Assembly (NCBI RefSeq): GCF_030272615.1
Contig: NW_026729137.1
Location: forward strand, 1 to 64,000
From: Cryptomeria japonica
Taxonomy: Eukaryota; Streptophyta; Pinopsida; Cupressales; Cupressaceae
DNA length: 64,000 bases
Direction of reading: 5' to 3'
Each line of letters begins with the position of its first letter. Within the stretch, counting starts at the first letter, position 1. The position numbers were made by a program, and so were the translations under genes. Positions 1 through 10,240 of this stretch are shown here, in pieces. Under the pieces are notes generated by a model. The model worked only from the letters and a program-made list of their open reading frames with translations. It searched no databases and was not told the DNA's origin.

Positions 1-1
1 A

Positions 2-835
2 GTCTCGATAGTGTTAGCATCAAAAAAAGGAGGTAAGTGGAGACTTTGCACTGACTCAAGAGAAATTAATAGGATCACCATAAGGTATAGGTTTCCTAAT
101 CCTAGAATAGAGGATTTGATGGACTGTTTAGGAGGGGCTATGTATTTTACCAAGCTAGACCTTAAAAGTGGTTATCACCAGATAAGAATTAAGGAGGGTG
201 ATGAGTGGAAGACTGCTTTCAAGACCACAGAAGGGTTGTATGAATGGCTTGTGATGCCATTTGGACTCACCAATGCTCCAAGCACCTTCATGAGGTTGAT
301 GAATGAGGTGTTAAAAGACTTCATAGGCATATTTGTGGTGGTGTACCTAGATGACATTCTCATCTATAGCAGGACCAAAGAGGAGCATCTTGAGCATCTG
401 AGGTTAGTCTTAGAGAGGTTGCATGAGGAGAGGTTATCAATAAACCTAGAGAAGTGTGACTTCTTGAAGCAAGAGCTGGTCTACTTAGGATTTGTGGTGT
501 CTAAAGGAACCTTGAAGATGGATCCAAGCAAAGTGGAGGCAATCTTGAATTGGCCTACACCTAAAATAGGGACTGAAGTTAGAAGTTTCCATGGATTAGC
601 TCAATTCTATAGGAAGTTTGTGAGGAACTTCAGTGGTATATGTGCACCAGTCCTTGACACCATTAAAGGAGGCCTTAAAACTAAGTTTAAATGGACTGAG
701 CAGGCTGACAAAGCATTTCAAATGTTGAAGCAAGAAGTAGCCACAAAACCTATCCTTCTCCTACCTACATTTGATAAGTTATTCACTTTGGAGTGTGATG
801 CAAGTGGAATTGCAGTAGGTGGTATATTGAGTTAA
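2..835 (+). pseudogene. Chromovirus reverse transcriptase domain
   Basis: The frame is open from the window edge to a TAA at 833-835. Visible RT landmarks in order are a [16 protein letters not shown] block near the start, a [11 protein letters not shown] block, a [17 protein letters not shown] block, the catalytic YLDD in [11 protein letters not shown], and the QELVYLGF and [12 protein letters not shown] thumb motifs. The next domain (ECDASG of RNase H) begins before the stop. The stop sits where related elements usually have glutamine (CAA to TAA), and the frame continues unbroken beyond it. In the element this domain would copy genomic RNA into DNA inside cytoplasmic particles. As written, the polyprotein cannot be completed. 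Confidence 0.93.
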
Positions 836-2464
836 GACGGAAGACCTGTGGCATTTTTCAATGAGAAGCTTAATGAAGCAAAGAAGAAGTACTTAGCCTA
901 TGACCTAGAGTTACATGCATTAGTGCAGTCTCTAAAGAAATGGAGGCATTACCTACTCCCAAAGGAATTTGTGGTGTTTACAGACAACTGGGCATTGAGT
1001 TACATCAACACTCAAGAGAAGCTTAGCAATAGACATCTGAAATGGATGGAATACCTCCAATCCTTCACCTTCACCATCAAGTACAAGAAGGGGCAACTTA
1101 ATAAGGTGGCAAATGCCTTAAGAAAGAAGTTGTTGACAGTTCAAGAGTTACAGTTGTAGAGGATAGGCATAGAAGGTTTCAAAGACCTCTATGAAGGAGA
1201 TGAAGACTTCTCATCAGCGTGCAAGGTTTGCAAAGAGTTTGAGAACCATTTCCATGGTGAGTATGCAGATTACACTCTCCAAAATGGTCTCTTGTTCAAA
1301 GGTAACCAGTTGTGTGTACCTAGAGGATCTATGAGGGAGAACCTCATCCAAGAAAAACATAATGGCAGTTTAAGTGGACACTTTGGAGTCAATAAGACCT
1401 TAGATTTGGTGCAGAGGTACTAATATTGGCCAAAGTTGCCAAGAGATGTAAAGAGGTATGTAGAGCAATGTGGTGTATGCCAAAGAGAAAAAGGAGGATC
1501 AAGCAATGCTGGTCTTTATCAACCATTATCGGTCCCAAATAGACCTTGGGAATGTATAAGCATGGACTTTGTAGCAGGACTTCCCAAGACTAAAATAGGT
1601 ATGGATAGCATCTATGTGGTAGTAGATAGATTTTCCAAGATGAGTCATTTCATTCCATGTAAAACTACACATGATGCTAGCTATGTTGCACATCTCTTCT
1701 TTAAGGAGATTGTTAGGATTCACAGACTCCCTTTAAGCATTGTTTCAGATAGGGACAGTAAGTTCATGGGTCATTTTTGGCAAACATTATGGAGGAGACT
1801 AGGAACTAACTTGTCATTTAGCTCAGCTTACCATCCACAAATAGATGGTCAAACTGAAGTCATCAATAGGGTGTTAGGCAATTTGTTGAGATGCTTAACT
1901 AAGGAGTATGGACAGACATGGGACCTTATCATTCCTCAAGCAGAGTATGCATATAATGACAATGTGAATAGGACCACTGGTAGAAGTCCTTTTGAGGTTG
2001 TGTATGGCAGACATCCAAGGGGAGTATGTGAATTGAGAGACCTTGGTACTTTGGAGATGAAGAGTGGGCAAGTAGAGGACTTCACTCAAACCATCAAGGA
2101 AATCCAAGAGCAAGTTAAGAAGGCCATCCTTGAATCCACTCAAAAATTGAAAGCTAAAGTGGATGAGAAAAGGAGAGAAGTTCAGTACAAGGTGGGTGAC
2201 TATGTGATGGTCCATTTGAACAAAGCTAGGATGCAAAGTGGTAAGCCTACCAAACTGCAAATGAAGAGGGTAGGACCTTGTGAAATTCTGGAAAAATATG
2301 GTGAGAATGCCTATAAGGTTGATTTACCTTCAGACTTAGCCATTTCACCAGTCTTTAATGTTGTTGATCTGGTAATGTACAAGGGAGAGATAGCAGGACA
2401 AACTGAGAACCAAGCCAAGGTACTACAAGACTTGGATGTGAATACCTTACCTCAAGTGAAGTAG
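836..2464 (+). pseudogene. Chromovirus RNase H and integrase domains
   Basis: This continues the RT frame. RNase H shows DGRPVAFFNEKL, the YDLELHALV acidic helix and VVFTDNWAL, matching its D-E-D catalytic set. A TAG at 1157-1159 and a TAA at 1421-1423 interrupt the linker and the integrase zinc finger. The HHCC zinc finger is otherwise whole, with paired histidines around NGSLSGHFG and CGVCQREK. The integrase core has its three catalytic acids in ISMDFVAGLP, IVSDRDSKF and DGQTEVINR. The C-terminal part has a GPY/F-like module (MKRVGPCEILEKYGENAYKV). The frame ends in a TAG at 2462-2464, just before the chromodomain. Integrase would insert the cDNA; the targeting module lies downstream. Confidence 0.92.
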
Positions 2465-2641
2465 CCTATGGCAGAGGAGATCTTGGAATCCAAAGTGAAG
2501 AAGTCTACTAGACACCAGGTCTAAATGGAGCACTTAGTGAAATGGGCAGATCAACCAGTATCTGAAGCTACTTGGGTGGAGGAGAGCAAGTTCAAAAAGC
2601 TTGGCATAGACCCGACTCTCATCTCTTCTCCTATTTCTTAG
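2465..2641 (+). pseudogene. Chromodomain at the integrase C-terminus
   Basis: In frame with the integrase, this short stretch reads AEEILESKVKKST, then a TAA at 2522-2524, then MEHLVKWADQPVSEATWVEE and a final TAG at 2639-2641. The EEIL start, the LVKW core and the EATWVEE end are the standard chromodomain landmarks. Chromodomains of chromoviruses are thought to steer integration toward particular chromatin. Without the two internal stops the integrase and chromodomain would be one protein. Confidence 0.85.
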
Positions 2642-2649
2642 TTGTGTGT

Positions 2650-2659
2650 AGAGGGGGAG
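2650..2659 (+). other. Polypurine tract before 3' LTR
   Basis: A ten-base purine run (AGAGGGGGAG) lies just after the pol stop and two bases before a TG that can start the LTR. This is the usual site where plus-strand DNA synthesis is primed. Confidence 0.7.
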
Positions 2660-2661
2660 TA

Positions 2662-4250
2662 TGGTGCAAGAGAACCCTTCCAATCTCTCCCTCCTTCTTT
2701 GTTTTGTTGGTTTTATGCTTATTTTGAAGCCATTGTACATGTAATAAGGGCCATGAGCTCATTTGTTCTTCACTAGGTCCTAGTTGTAGGTCCTTAGTGT
2801 TTTGTTGTGATTTCTTGTGAAGGAGAGGTTGAGTGTGCCTTGGATGTGTGTTAGGCCTTATTGGCATGTTGATGTCCTTAGGATAGCCCAAAATAGGCCT
2901 AGGAGTCATGAAAAGCAACGAAAGCAAAGTTGCTCAAAAGATGCAAAAGTTGCATGACAACTTTTAAAAGTTGTCAAGCAACTTTTCCACACAAAAGGTC
3001 AAAAACCCTTATTGAGTGTGGAGAGCCCTAATATTGGCACACCGACCAAGGAAAAGGTGGTATAAGTAATTGAAAACCCTAATTGGATGGGTTGGATGTC
3101 AGACATTGTACGGCATAAGCAAACTGAATTGATTGTGATTGTTTTGTTGGTTACCAGTCAGTTTGAATGAAGCTACCGAGCAAGTTAGTGGATTGATTTG
3201 CATGCAAAAATGTGTGGCATGTCTTATGTGGTGTAAATTATTTCATTGTGAGCAATTAGGTTAGGTTTTTATTTGCCAATTGAGTGTGTTTGTAAATAGT
3301 TTGTAATTTACCTTCTCACTATCCAGTTTGGACTGGTTTGTGGAAATGAAGTCATAACTCCATTCCCCATCATGGAATCACCATGAAACCATTGGGAATG
3401 GAAGTGAGGACCTTGTACCATAGTGCAATTCAATCAGAGCCCTTTAAAATGCAAGGAGGCCAAGCAAAGAACCACTCCTAGGTGAGACTGGACAGTGCCC
3501 GACTAGGAGAGGTCAAGTTGCAGAGGTCTTGAAGAGCAAGGTTGGTCAAAGGAGAGTGCACCCTTTGGAGGAGGAGCAGAGGAGTGTGTGAAGAATCACT
3601 AATGTGAAGGAGGAGCCTCCAACAATCCAAACAAGGTGGCTAAAACACAAAACCTTCACTGTGACCCAGACAGACCCTAAAAACCCTCACAAACCCCTTA
3701 AAAACCCCAAAATTCGCCCAAGGCACTGTATGGCCATTTGGAGGCCCAAAACCAGAGAAATCCTTGAGCCCTTGCAAAATGAATGGTAGTCCATTTTGGG
3801 AGTTTGGGTTGTTTGTGCATCATTTTTGTGAGGAGTCCCTAAAGGACTGGGTAGGAGGCCTAATTGGTCCTAATCCTTGTAGCCCTATTTTGTAGGCAAA
3901 ACACAAAATAGTGAAATTGGTAAGGGGTTGTAAGCTTGAAACCTCTTGGGGGCACATGAATGGATGGAAAAACCATGAAGTGGACCTGATATAACCTTGC
4001 TAAGACCTTGGAAGGTGGAGAACAAGCATAGCCCTTATTAGCCATAGTAAGGGGTTTTGAGTCTCATGAGTAGGTGAGACCTTAGGAGCAGCATTCCAAC
4101 TCATTGGTGGGTGGATTGGGCAAGGTCAAGGGGATTCCTCAAGTAAAGGAAGTCCTAGAGACCCTAGGGTGTGAGGAGAACACCAGGTGATCCAAGAGAA
4201 GGATCCAGGAGCATAGACTAGGCTAGTCTATTCCAAACCCCATCCCATCA
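2662..4250 (+). repeat. Probable 3' LTR of the chromovirus
   Basis: The sequence begins TGGTGCAAG directly after the polypurine tract and contains no recognisable coding domain. It is GC-richer than the following DNA. A candidate TATA-type box (TATAAG, near 3061) and several GT-rich stretches are present. The end is not resolved: I see no clear CA plus target duplication, and 4250 is only where the next element's relic starts. Open frames such as 3604-3789 look accidental. Confidence 0.5.
2945..2986. repeat. Near-perfect 42-bp inverted repeat in the LTR
   Basis: The centre GACAACTTTTAAAAGTTGTC (2956-2975) is a perfect 20-bp palindrome. It is flanked by AAAAGTTGC on the left and GCAACTTTT on the right, so the whole block folds into a stem of about 21 pairs with one weak step. 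Confidence 0.85.
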
Positions 4251-4268
4251 CCATCCAATAGAAAAACC

Positions 4269-4731
4269 TCATGATTGCCTATTAGGACATATGAATCCTC
4301 CAATCAAACCAGCTAGAATAACAGGAAGAGTCTCATAGTACATCACCATATCTACGCATTGGATCTCTCCTCTACCAATGCTCTCATCAACAAAAATGAC
4401 TCTGCAAGCCTTTGTCCCAACTCGATCCTAATAATCATACTGCACTAGCTCACCAGTCATGGTGATGTGCAGAATCTTGTAGACATCCTCAAGAGTAACA
4501 CTAATCTCACCCATCGGTAGGTGGAAAGTGTTATGCTCGCTATGCCATCTCTCGGCTAAGGCAATCAACAATCCTCTATTATGTGTAATCTCGGGCATAA
4601 ATAATAAATGGTGTAAACCACAAGCATCTATATGTCTAATCTCAGCCTAGGACAACTCTGTAACTAAATGACGTATGGCCGATAATTTCTCCCGACACTG
4701 GAGAACATCAAGTTTCTCCCATTTTTCAAGA
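4269..4731 (-). pseudogene. Plant mobile domain (PMD) relic, antisense
   Basis: Read on the minus strand from 4731, one frame gives a plant mobile domain (MAIN/MAIL-like, aminotransferase-like domain of plants). The best-conserved part is GLLIALAERWHSEHNTFHLP, then MGEISVTLEDVYKILHI and TGELVQYD, the diagnostic core of this family. The frame is broken by TAG at 4647-4649 and 4428-4430 and by TGA at 4269-4271. It lies antisense to, and about 1.4 kb upstream of, the polypurine tract and LTR at 6105-6119. Antisense extra ORFs coding this domain are known from Tat-lineage Ty3/gypsy elements, and I infer that origin here. A decayed host MAIN-like gene is the alternative. Confidence 0.8.
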
Positions 4732-4818
4732 GAAATCAATCAATCAAATCAAACTGACTCAATCATCAATTATCAATCAATCAAATCAAACTGAATCAAT
4801 CAATCAAATCAATTTGAC
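4732..4818. repeat. Degenerate (AATCAATC)-type low-complexity DNA
   Basis: AATCAATCAATC-rich sequence leads from the PMD relic into the regular 39-bp array; it is probably a degenerate edge of that array. Confidence 0.6.
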
Positions 4819-5140
4819 TTAATCATCAAATCTATCAATCAAGCTAATCAAAGCTACTCAAACATCAAATCTATCTATCAAGCTAATCAGAGCTACTTAA
4901 ACATCAAATCTATCTATCAAGCTAATCAAAGCTACTAAATTATCAAATCTATCAATCAAGCTAATCAAAGCTACTCAATCATCAAATCTATCAATCAAGC
5001 TAATCAAAGCTACTTAATCATCAAATCTATCAATCAAGCTAATGAGAGCTACTTAATCATCAAATCTATCAATCAAAGTAATCAGACCTACTCAATCATC
5101 AAATCTATCAATCAAGCTAATTAGAGCTACTTAATCCAGT
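4819..5140. repeat. 39-bp minisatellite, eight copies
   Basis: The marker AAGCTAATCA (or a close variant) starts at 4841, 4880, 4919, 4958, 4997, 5036, 5075 and 5114, exactly 39 bases apart each time. Copies differ by a few substitutions and no indels. All frames on the minus strand contain stops, so it is not a coding repeat despite the length being a multiple of three. Confidence 0.92.
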
Positions 5141-5302
5141 AATCAAAGCCATCTATCAATCTATCAATCATGCAATCACTCAATCATGACTCTATTTCAT
5201 CATCCATGTGTATCAAACATGCTCAAACTAATCATTAAAGTGATTTTTAGCTTTTGTACCTATCAACAATCTCAAATTTAAACAAAAGCACTATATTTTT
5301 TA

Positions 5303-5600
5303 GCATATGCGCTAATCAATGATGCATATGTGCTAATTGACAATGCATATGCGCTGCTTTGTGCATTTGCGCTATCCTATTGAACATAAGCGCTAACAAA
5401 TGACACATATGCGCAATTTTAAGCAAAAATGCTAACATTCTATGCAAATGCGCTAACAAACAGAACATATGCTCTACTTTAAGAAAAAGCGCTAACATTC
5501 TATACAAATGCACTAAAATACAGAGCAAATGCGCTAAAACATCCATTTACGCTAACCAAAACTAGATATGCGCTAAACTAAATTGCAAATGCGCTAATCT
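5303..5600. repeat. 60-bp higher-order minisatellite built of 21+21+18 bp
   Basis: The core GCGCTAA (usually in GCATATGCGCTAA) recurs at 5309, 5330, 5351, 5369, 5390, 5411, 5429, 5450, 5471, 5489, 5510, 5531, 5549, 5570 and 5591. The spacings repeat strictly as 21, 21, 18. This gives five 60-bp units with no phase slip. A 76-residue open frame on the minus strand (5316-5546) simply reflects the array. Confidence 0.93.
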
Positions 5601-6104
5601 AAAATCGAAAAAAATTAAGAATTTCAAAAATTCAAAAAAGTGCGCCTAAAACATGAAATTTTGAATGAAAACTTGAAAACAAAGCTTGGGATAAGATACA
5701 TACCGGATAACCATACTTGGCTAGCCGTTGATATCACTGAACTCACTCGAATCAATGACATTCCACTGGAATCACCATTTTGGCCACATCAGCAAGAATA
5801 TTCTCTCCAAAAGCTGACAAGGATAACAATGAAGTTAAAATTAGCCTTGGTTAATTTTATATTTACTATTTGAAGAGTAATTAATTTCAAAAATGGGGCA
5901 ATTTAATTTTCTTTTTTTTTTAAATGAATTTAATTGACTGAATTTTTTATCACATTATCATGAGATTAATCGTTCAAACTTAAATTTTCAACAATTTTTA
6001 CAATCAATCTCCTGAGGAGGCACACAATCTAGATTTTCAATTTCTATCAGGCATTATCCAGACTTGATTTAATCTTTCAAACAATGTTGTCTTGACATCA
6101 TTTC
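5601..6104. other. No gene recognised
   Basis: AT-rich sequence between the minisatellite and the polypurine tract. A 77-codon open frame (5640-5873, GTG start) has no recognisable domain. The stretch is probably the untranslated 3' internal region of the Tat-like element. Confidence 0.5.
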
Positions 6105-6118
6105 AAAGAGGGGCAAAA
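6105..6118 (+). other. Polypurine tract of a Tat-like element
   Basis: AAAGAGGGGCAAAA ends directly at a TG (6119-6120) that begins an LTR-like sequence, the expected layout of a plus-strand primer site. Confidence 0.7.
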
Positions 6119-7170
6119 TGTATACACCTAAAAATTGGCTATGAGCAATTAAATAAATATTTTATATTTATTTAATAATTATTCGTCTATTAAATAGTTA
6201 ATTTGAAAAGATTAATTAATTTAATTCATTTTCATATCTTTCTATTAATTAATATTTTATTAATTCATTCATTTATCCTATTCTTCTAATTAATTAAATA
6301 TCTAATATTTAATTATTCCTCTAACCAAGTTAATTAAATATCTAATATTTAATTATCTTCTCCAATCAATTAAATATCTAATATTTAATAGTTATTCTCC
6401 TATCCTATAGTCTCAAATATTAAATAATTCCTAAATTATTTAATCTCCCTTTTCCAACTCACCCTCCATCTCCACTTCATCTTCCATTTGCCAACTCATC
6501 AAACATGTGGCTAAGGAAATTAATATTCCTTAAATATTAATTCATAATTTATCATCAACCTCCAAAATTAATGAAATTGTGTACGTACACACATTTCATA
6601 ACCATTTCCTATATTCTCTCCAACACCCCTACATCTTATGAAGGACTTGAGTCCACTTGTGCTACCATGCCTAAATTTCCTCCAACCATCCCTAGATTCT
6701 CTCAGTTAGCAACCCAGTCAAGGTGAGATGAGTGACACTTGTCTTCTCCTTCCCCCTTTCTCTCAACCTTCACCTTTTCTCATAGCCATTCAAAATTGCA
6801 GATCTGATCAAGACTATTGATCTTAGCCACATCATCTAATCCTCTCAAGGTCTATAAAATCAAGAGCTTCAGTTGAGAGGGTTAGTCTTCAAATATAGTT
6901 TTCAATCAATCATATGCATCTGTGAGTTTTTGAAGCAATTAGCAAATAGCAAATATCATTTTAGCAATATAATCATATAGCATTATCATTTTACCATAAT
7001 CATGTAGCCTTGCATATTATACTATCAGTTAACTACAAGTTATCAATCCATTCTTCATATGCCATCTTGGAAGCCAACAGTGCATTGTCTGAGAGCACAC
7101 CATCTGCAACCAGGAACAATGGAGTTAGGGCACAATGAGACATAAGCCATGAAGGTAAAATAATGTTTTA
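6119..7170 (+). repeat. LTR (3' LTR of the PMD-bearing element)
   Basis: It begins TGTATACACCTAAAAATTGG immediately after the polypurine tract. It contains a promoter-like TCTATAAAATC at 6851-6861, roughly 730 bp in, followed by a leader-like stretch. Coding relics of another element (gag/protease) begin near 7.33 kb. The 3' end is uncertain: no CA-plus-primer-site junction is clear between 7.1 and 7.3 kb, so 7170 is an estimate. Confidence 0.55.
6292..6390. repeat. Three copies of an AT hairpin in the LTR
   Basis: AATTAAATAT-CTA-ATATTTAATT, a 10-bp inverted repeat with a 3-base loop, occurs at 6292, 6332 and about 6369. The tandem period is about 40 bp and the third copy is slightly changed. 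Confidence 0.85.
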
Positions 7171-7329
7171 TTTTAATATGTATTTCATATAGTTTCATTG
7201 GTGGATTGTGGATTTCCTGTATGCATTTCCATTGTATTTTGTGAAACTAACTTATTACAAGTAACATTCTGAGGATGAAATTCAAGCTCACACTTATTTA
7301 TTCATTATAACACTTATTTACCACCTTGT

Positions 7330-7950
7330 CGACCATATCTTTCCCAAGCTCCTAAATATTTGGTTAATCACCCTATTGATTATAATATTATCAAGAAACT
7401 TTGTGTGACTCCTACTAAGATCTAAATATGGGATTTTCTTCAAACTTCTCTAGTTTATTAGGGTATTCTTGAAGAATATCCTGAAAAAATATTGATGCCT
7501 TCTACTATTAGGCTTGTAAGGAACCTAGCAAACACATTAATGATAATAATTTATGTCAATGGTATTGGCATTAGGTGGACTCACATTGATACCAATTCAA
7601 CACTCAATGTTTGTATTCTAGACTCAATGCCCAAAATTTAGGTGGATTCAAACTCTATCCCTGCTTCTCTATTTATTCTTTTTTTTTATGACACTGGTAA
7701 AAGTACTCTGGGCACTGTTATCTTGCCTTTATATATTGTACCAATTATTAATCCAACCTTAGTGTATGTTATACATGGAATTTTAACATATAATCCTATT
7801 TTGGGTAGACCTTGGCTTCATGCTTTAGGAATAGCCTCATTTACTCTTCATGGTTATGGTAACTTTGTTCCTAAATTTCAAGTGGTAAAAATTAACGTTG
7901 ATCCTGATTCCATACATCTATGTCAAATGGTAATACTTGGTTAGGCATCA
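7330..7950 (+). pseudogene. Tat-like gag C-terminus and protease relic
   Basis: Translation gives a gag-like linker (HPIDYNIIKKLCVTPTKI, then a stop, then WDFLQTSLVYQGILEEY). The frame entered by the open stretch 7642-7944 then continues as a retropepsin-type domain ending in the family signature YNPILGRPWLHALGIASFTLHG. The catalytic region is degraded: FFYDTGKSTL stands where D-S/T-G is expected. Several stops interrupt the frame. It leads on to the RT relic, so it is the 5' part of a Tat-lineage pol polyprotein. Confidence 0.72.
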
Positions 7951-8890
7951 GTTACACCTACCACTCATAAATGTATCCTATTATTAGCTTCTAATGTGAT
8001 AACATCTACTTTTGTGTTATCCTCTAAAAAGGAATCCTAGGATAAATTTGTCCTTAAAGAGGATTCTCCAAAGAAAAGGGATCCTCCTAAAGAAAAAAAT
8101 TCCTAATTATACTCCTAATCAGTCATCTTCTACTTCATCTCCTTCTAAACTAAACAATTAGGGACATCTCACCTTTACTGCATCCTATATTATAGAATAA
8201 AAAGTAGATCCAATATACTTGAACATCCCTAAGATATCATTTACCTCGGTTAAGAAGGATGATAATGCATCTATAAAACTAGGTGATACTTGTCATGTTG
8301 ATCATCTCTTCTATATAAATCCCTTGATCTTATATGAGTTACACCCTATCTAATAGTTGTGGTATGATCTTGTTTCTAAATATGTTTATAGAGGTAGGGA
8401 TTGTGGATGTGATGAACAAGGTATTCAAATCCCTTTAGAGGCTAAACAAAATTACTCTAATGCGAGAATTAAGTACTGCACCATGTCCTTTAAGGAAAAA
8501 CCATGGTTGAATGTAAATGTGATTTCCATTGAACCTCTTTGTCTTAAGATTCTTTATACTAAGTATGTTGAAAATAGCATAAGCTCCTATGAAGTTCCTT
8601 TGGATGTTTTCACTACAAAGGAAGCTCTAGAAGAATTCTTGGGTGTCTATTATGATCTTCCATCTTATCATCATAAGCATTGATTCTCTTGTTGTTTGAA
8701 TAGTCAAGCATACTTTGAGGAATCTATTATGAGTTATGATAAGGAGGCTTCTTTATCTCATGATGATGAAAATATTCTAATACCACATCTTGAAGATCAT
8801 CGTACTCTTTTGAAAGGGCATACTATCAATGTTATCATAGGTCCTAAATCTCTTAAGAAGATAAATAAGATTGGAAAGTTCCTTTATTGA
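7951..8890 (+). pseudogene. Tat-like pol linker, degraded
   Basis: Two open stretches (8357-8683 and 8696-8890) separated by stops lie between protease and RT and carry no recognised catalytic motif. Similar linkers occur in Tat and Athila polyproteins. The order and strand fit, but the sequence itself does not identify it. Confidence 0.45.
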
Positions 8891-8899
8891 GAGGAGTCT

Positions 8900-9604
8900 A
8901 AATTGTATTTAGATATATTGCATCATTATTCTAATATTTTTGCTTGCTCATATAAAGATATGCCTAGTATTGATGAGTCTATAGTGGTTCACAATATCAT
9001 TCTATGTCCTGATTCCAAGATTATTAAGAAAAAGATCTATAAGAAGAATCCTAAGGTTTCTTTGTTGGTCAAGATCGACATAAAAAATCTTTTAAAATCT
9101 AGTTTTATCTGCCCTATTGACTAGTCACCTTGAATATCAAATATTATCATTGCGATAAGGATTGATGATCATATTTATTTTTGTACCAAATTCCATGATC
9201 TTAATAATGCTTTTATGAAGGATAAATTTTCACTTACTAATATCAGTATGATTATTGTTTCAATTGTAGGCCAAGCCTTACTTTCCCTTCCAGATGGCTT
9301 CTCAAGTTATAATAAAATTCTTATCAACCTAAAGGATCAATATAACATAGCCTTTACTACCCATTGGGGTAATTTTTGTTATGTGATCATACAATTGGGG
9401 TTGAAGAATGCTCAAGAAAGCTATCAAAATGTAATGAGGTCCTTATCTTTCATGAATTCATTCATAAGATACTAGAAGATTATGTTGATGACATCTTGGC
9501 TATGTTTGTGACTCATCAAGATCACATCAATAATCTTCATCTTATCTTCAAAAGACATTGACTCTATAAGATGAGAGTAAATCCTCTTAAGTGTGTCTTC
9601 TATC
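8900..9604 (+). pseudogene. Tat-like reverse transcriptase, N-terminal half
   Basis: The open stretch 8903-9124 reads HHYSNIFACSYKDMPSIDES, matching the DVFAWSYEDMPG-type start of Tat/Athila RT. Further on are FCYVIIQLGLKNAQESYQNV (the PFGLKNAGATYQ block) and, after a frame change, DYVDDILAM with the catalytic YVDD. The copy ends with NPLKCVFYH near 9604, exactly where intact relatives continue into GKxLGF. That continuation is found 2.5 kb away at 12105. Many stops and shifts are present. Confidence 0.82.
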
Positions 9605-10240
9605 ATAGAAGCTATAAATGCCTACACTATAAGATCCAAAACTTTATCATCTCTATTCTCATCAGCAGATAATAACATTTTAAACAAGTGGAAAGACATA
9701 AAGATACCTTTCAAAGGCATTACAGTAGGAAAAACAAAAAACCATGAAGCCCGAAGGCAAGCAAAATGGGAAAAGCTTGCAATGCCCTTCTTCAAACTGA
9801 ATTTTGAGGGGGCTTCCGAAGGGAATCCGGGTAGGTCAAAGATTGGAGTTTTCCTAAGAGACTTGGTAGGTAAGGTATTAAAATTAATATTACCAATAAT
9901 ACCAGATGGATCAAATAATGTTGCAGAGGCTACAACATTGATGGAAGGTGTGAAATCGAGTCTATCCTTGGGCATTTCAAGACTTCACATTGAAGGTGAC
10001 TCTTAGATCATAAATGAAGATTTGATATCACAGCAGGTGGTGAGTTGGGATCTGCTATACATTCTTAAAGAAATATGGAATCTTCTACCCAGATTGGTAG
10101 AATTTAAGATTTCCCACTGTTACAGGGAAGCTAATTCATTTTTCAATTGGCTAGAAAATTTGGGAGTCTTGTTGGATCATGGGTCCAAAGTGCTCGAGGA
10201 ACTTGGCATCAGAAAATCAAGCTTTGAACAAGCCCCCTAA
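9605..10240 (+). pseudogene. LINE RNase H domain (RVT_3 type)
   Basis: The frame reads FKLNFEGASEGNPG, VAEATTLMEGVKSSLSLGIS, LHIEGDS, and after a TAG at 10004-10006 continues as FKISHCYREANSFFNWLENL. These are the D, E and D blocks of the RNase H domain at the end of plant L1-type ORF2, but the first acidic block reads FEGAS rather than FDGAS. That change would remove a catalytic aspartate, so the enzyme is probably dead. Confidence 0.82.

Larger units (their letters stand above)
1..4250 (+). mobile_element. Ty3/gypsy chromovirus, 3' part, decayed
   Basis: One reading frame (second base of the window) runs through reverse transcriptase, RNase H, integrase and a C-terminal chromodomain. It is followed by a polypurine tract and LTR-like sequence. 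The order RT-RNH-IN-chromodomain defines the chromovirus branch of Ty3/gypsy. The window edge cuts the element before gag and protease, so no 5' LTR is visible. The frame holds five stop codons (833, 1157, 1421, 2462, 2522) before the natural end at 2639-2641 and no frameshift, which suggests point-mutation decay of a fairly young copy. The integrase tail is reminiscent of the Galadriel-type group, but the clade is uncertain. The right-hand boundary near 4.25 kb is estimated from where the next element's coding relic begins. Confidence 0.85.

Noticed and set aside
175-2260. Minus-strand frames inside the chromovirus pol
   Set aside because: Shadows of the plus-strand polyprotein.
5316-5546. 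76-residue minus-strand frame with His/Leu repeats
   Set aside because: Derived from the 21-21-18 minisatellite and closed by a stop immediately upstream of its start in the array.
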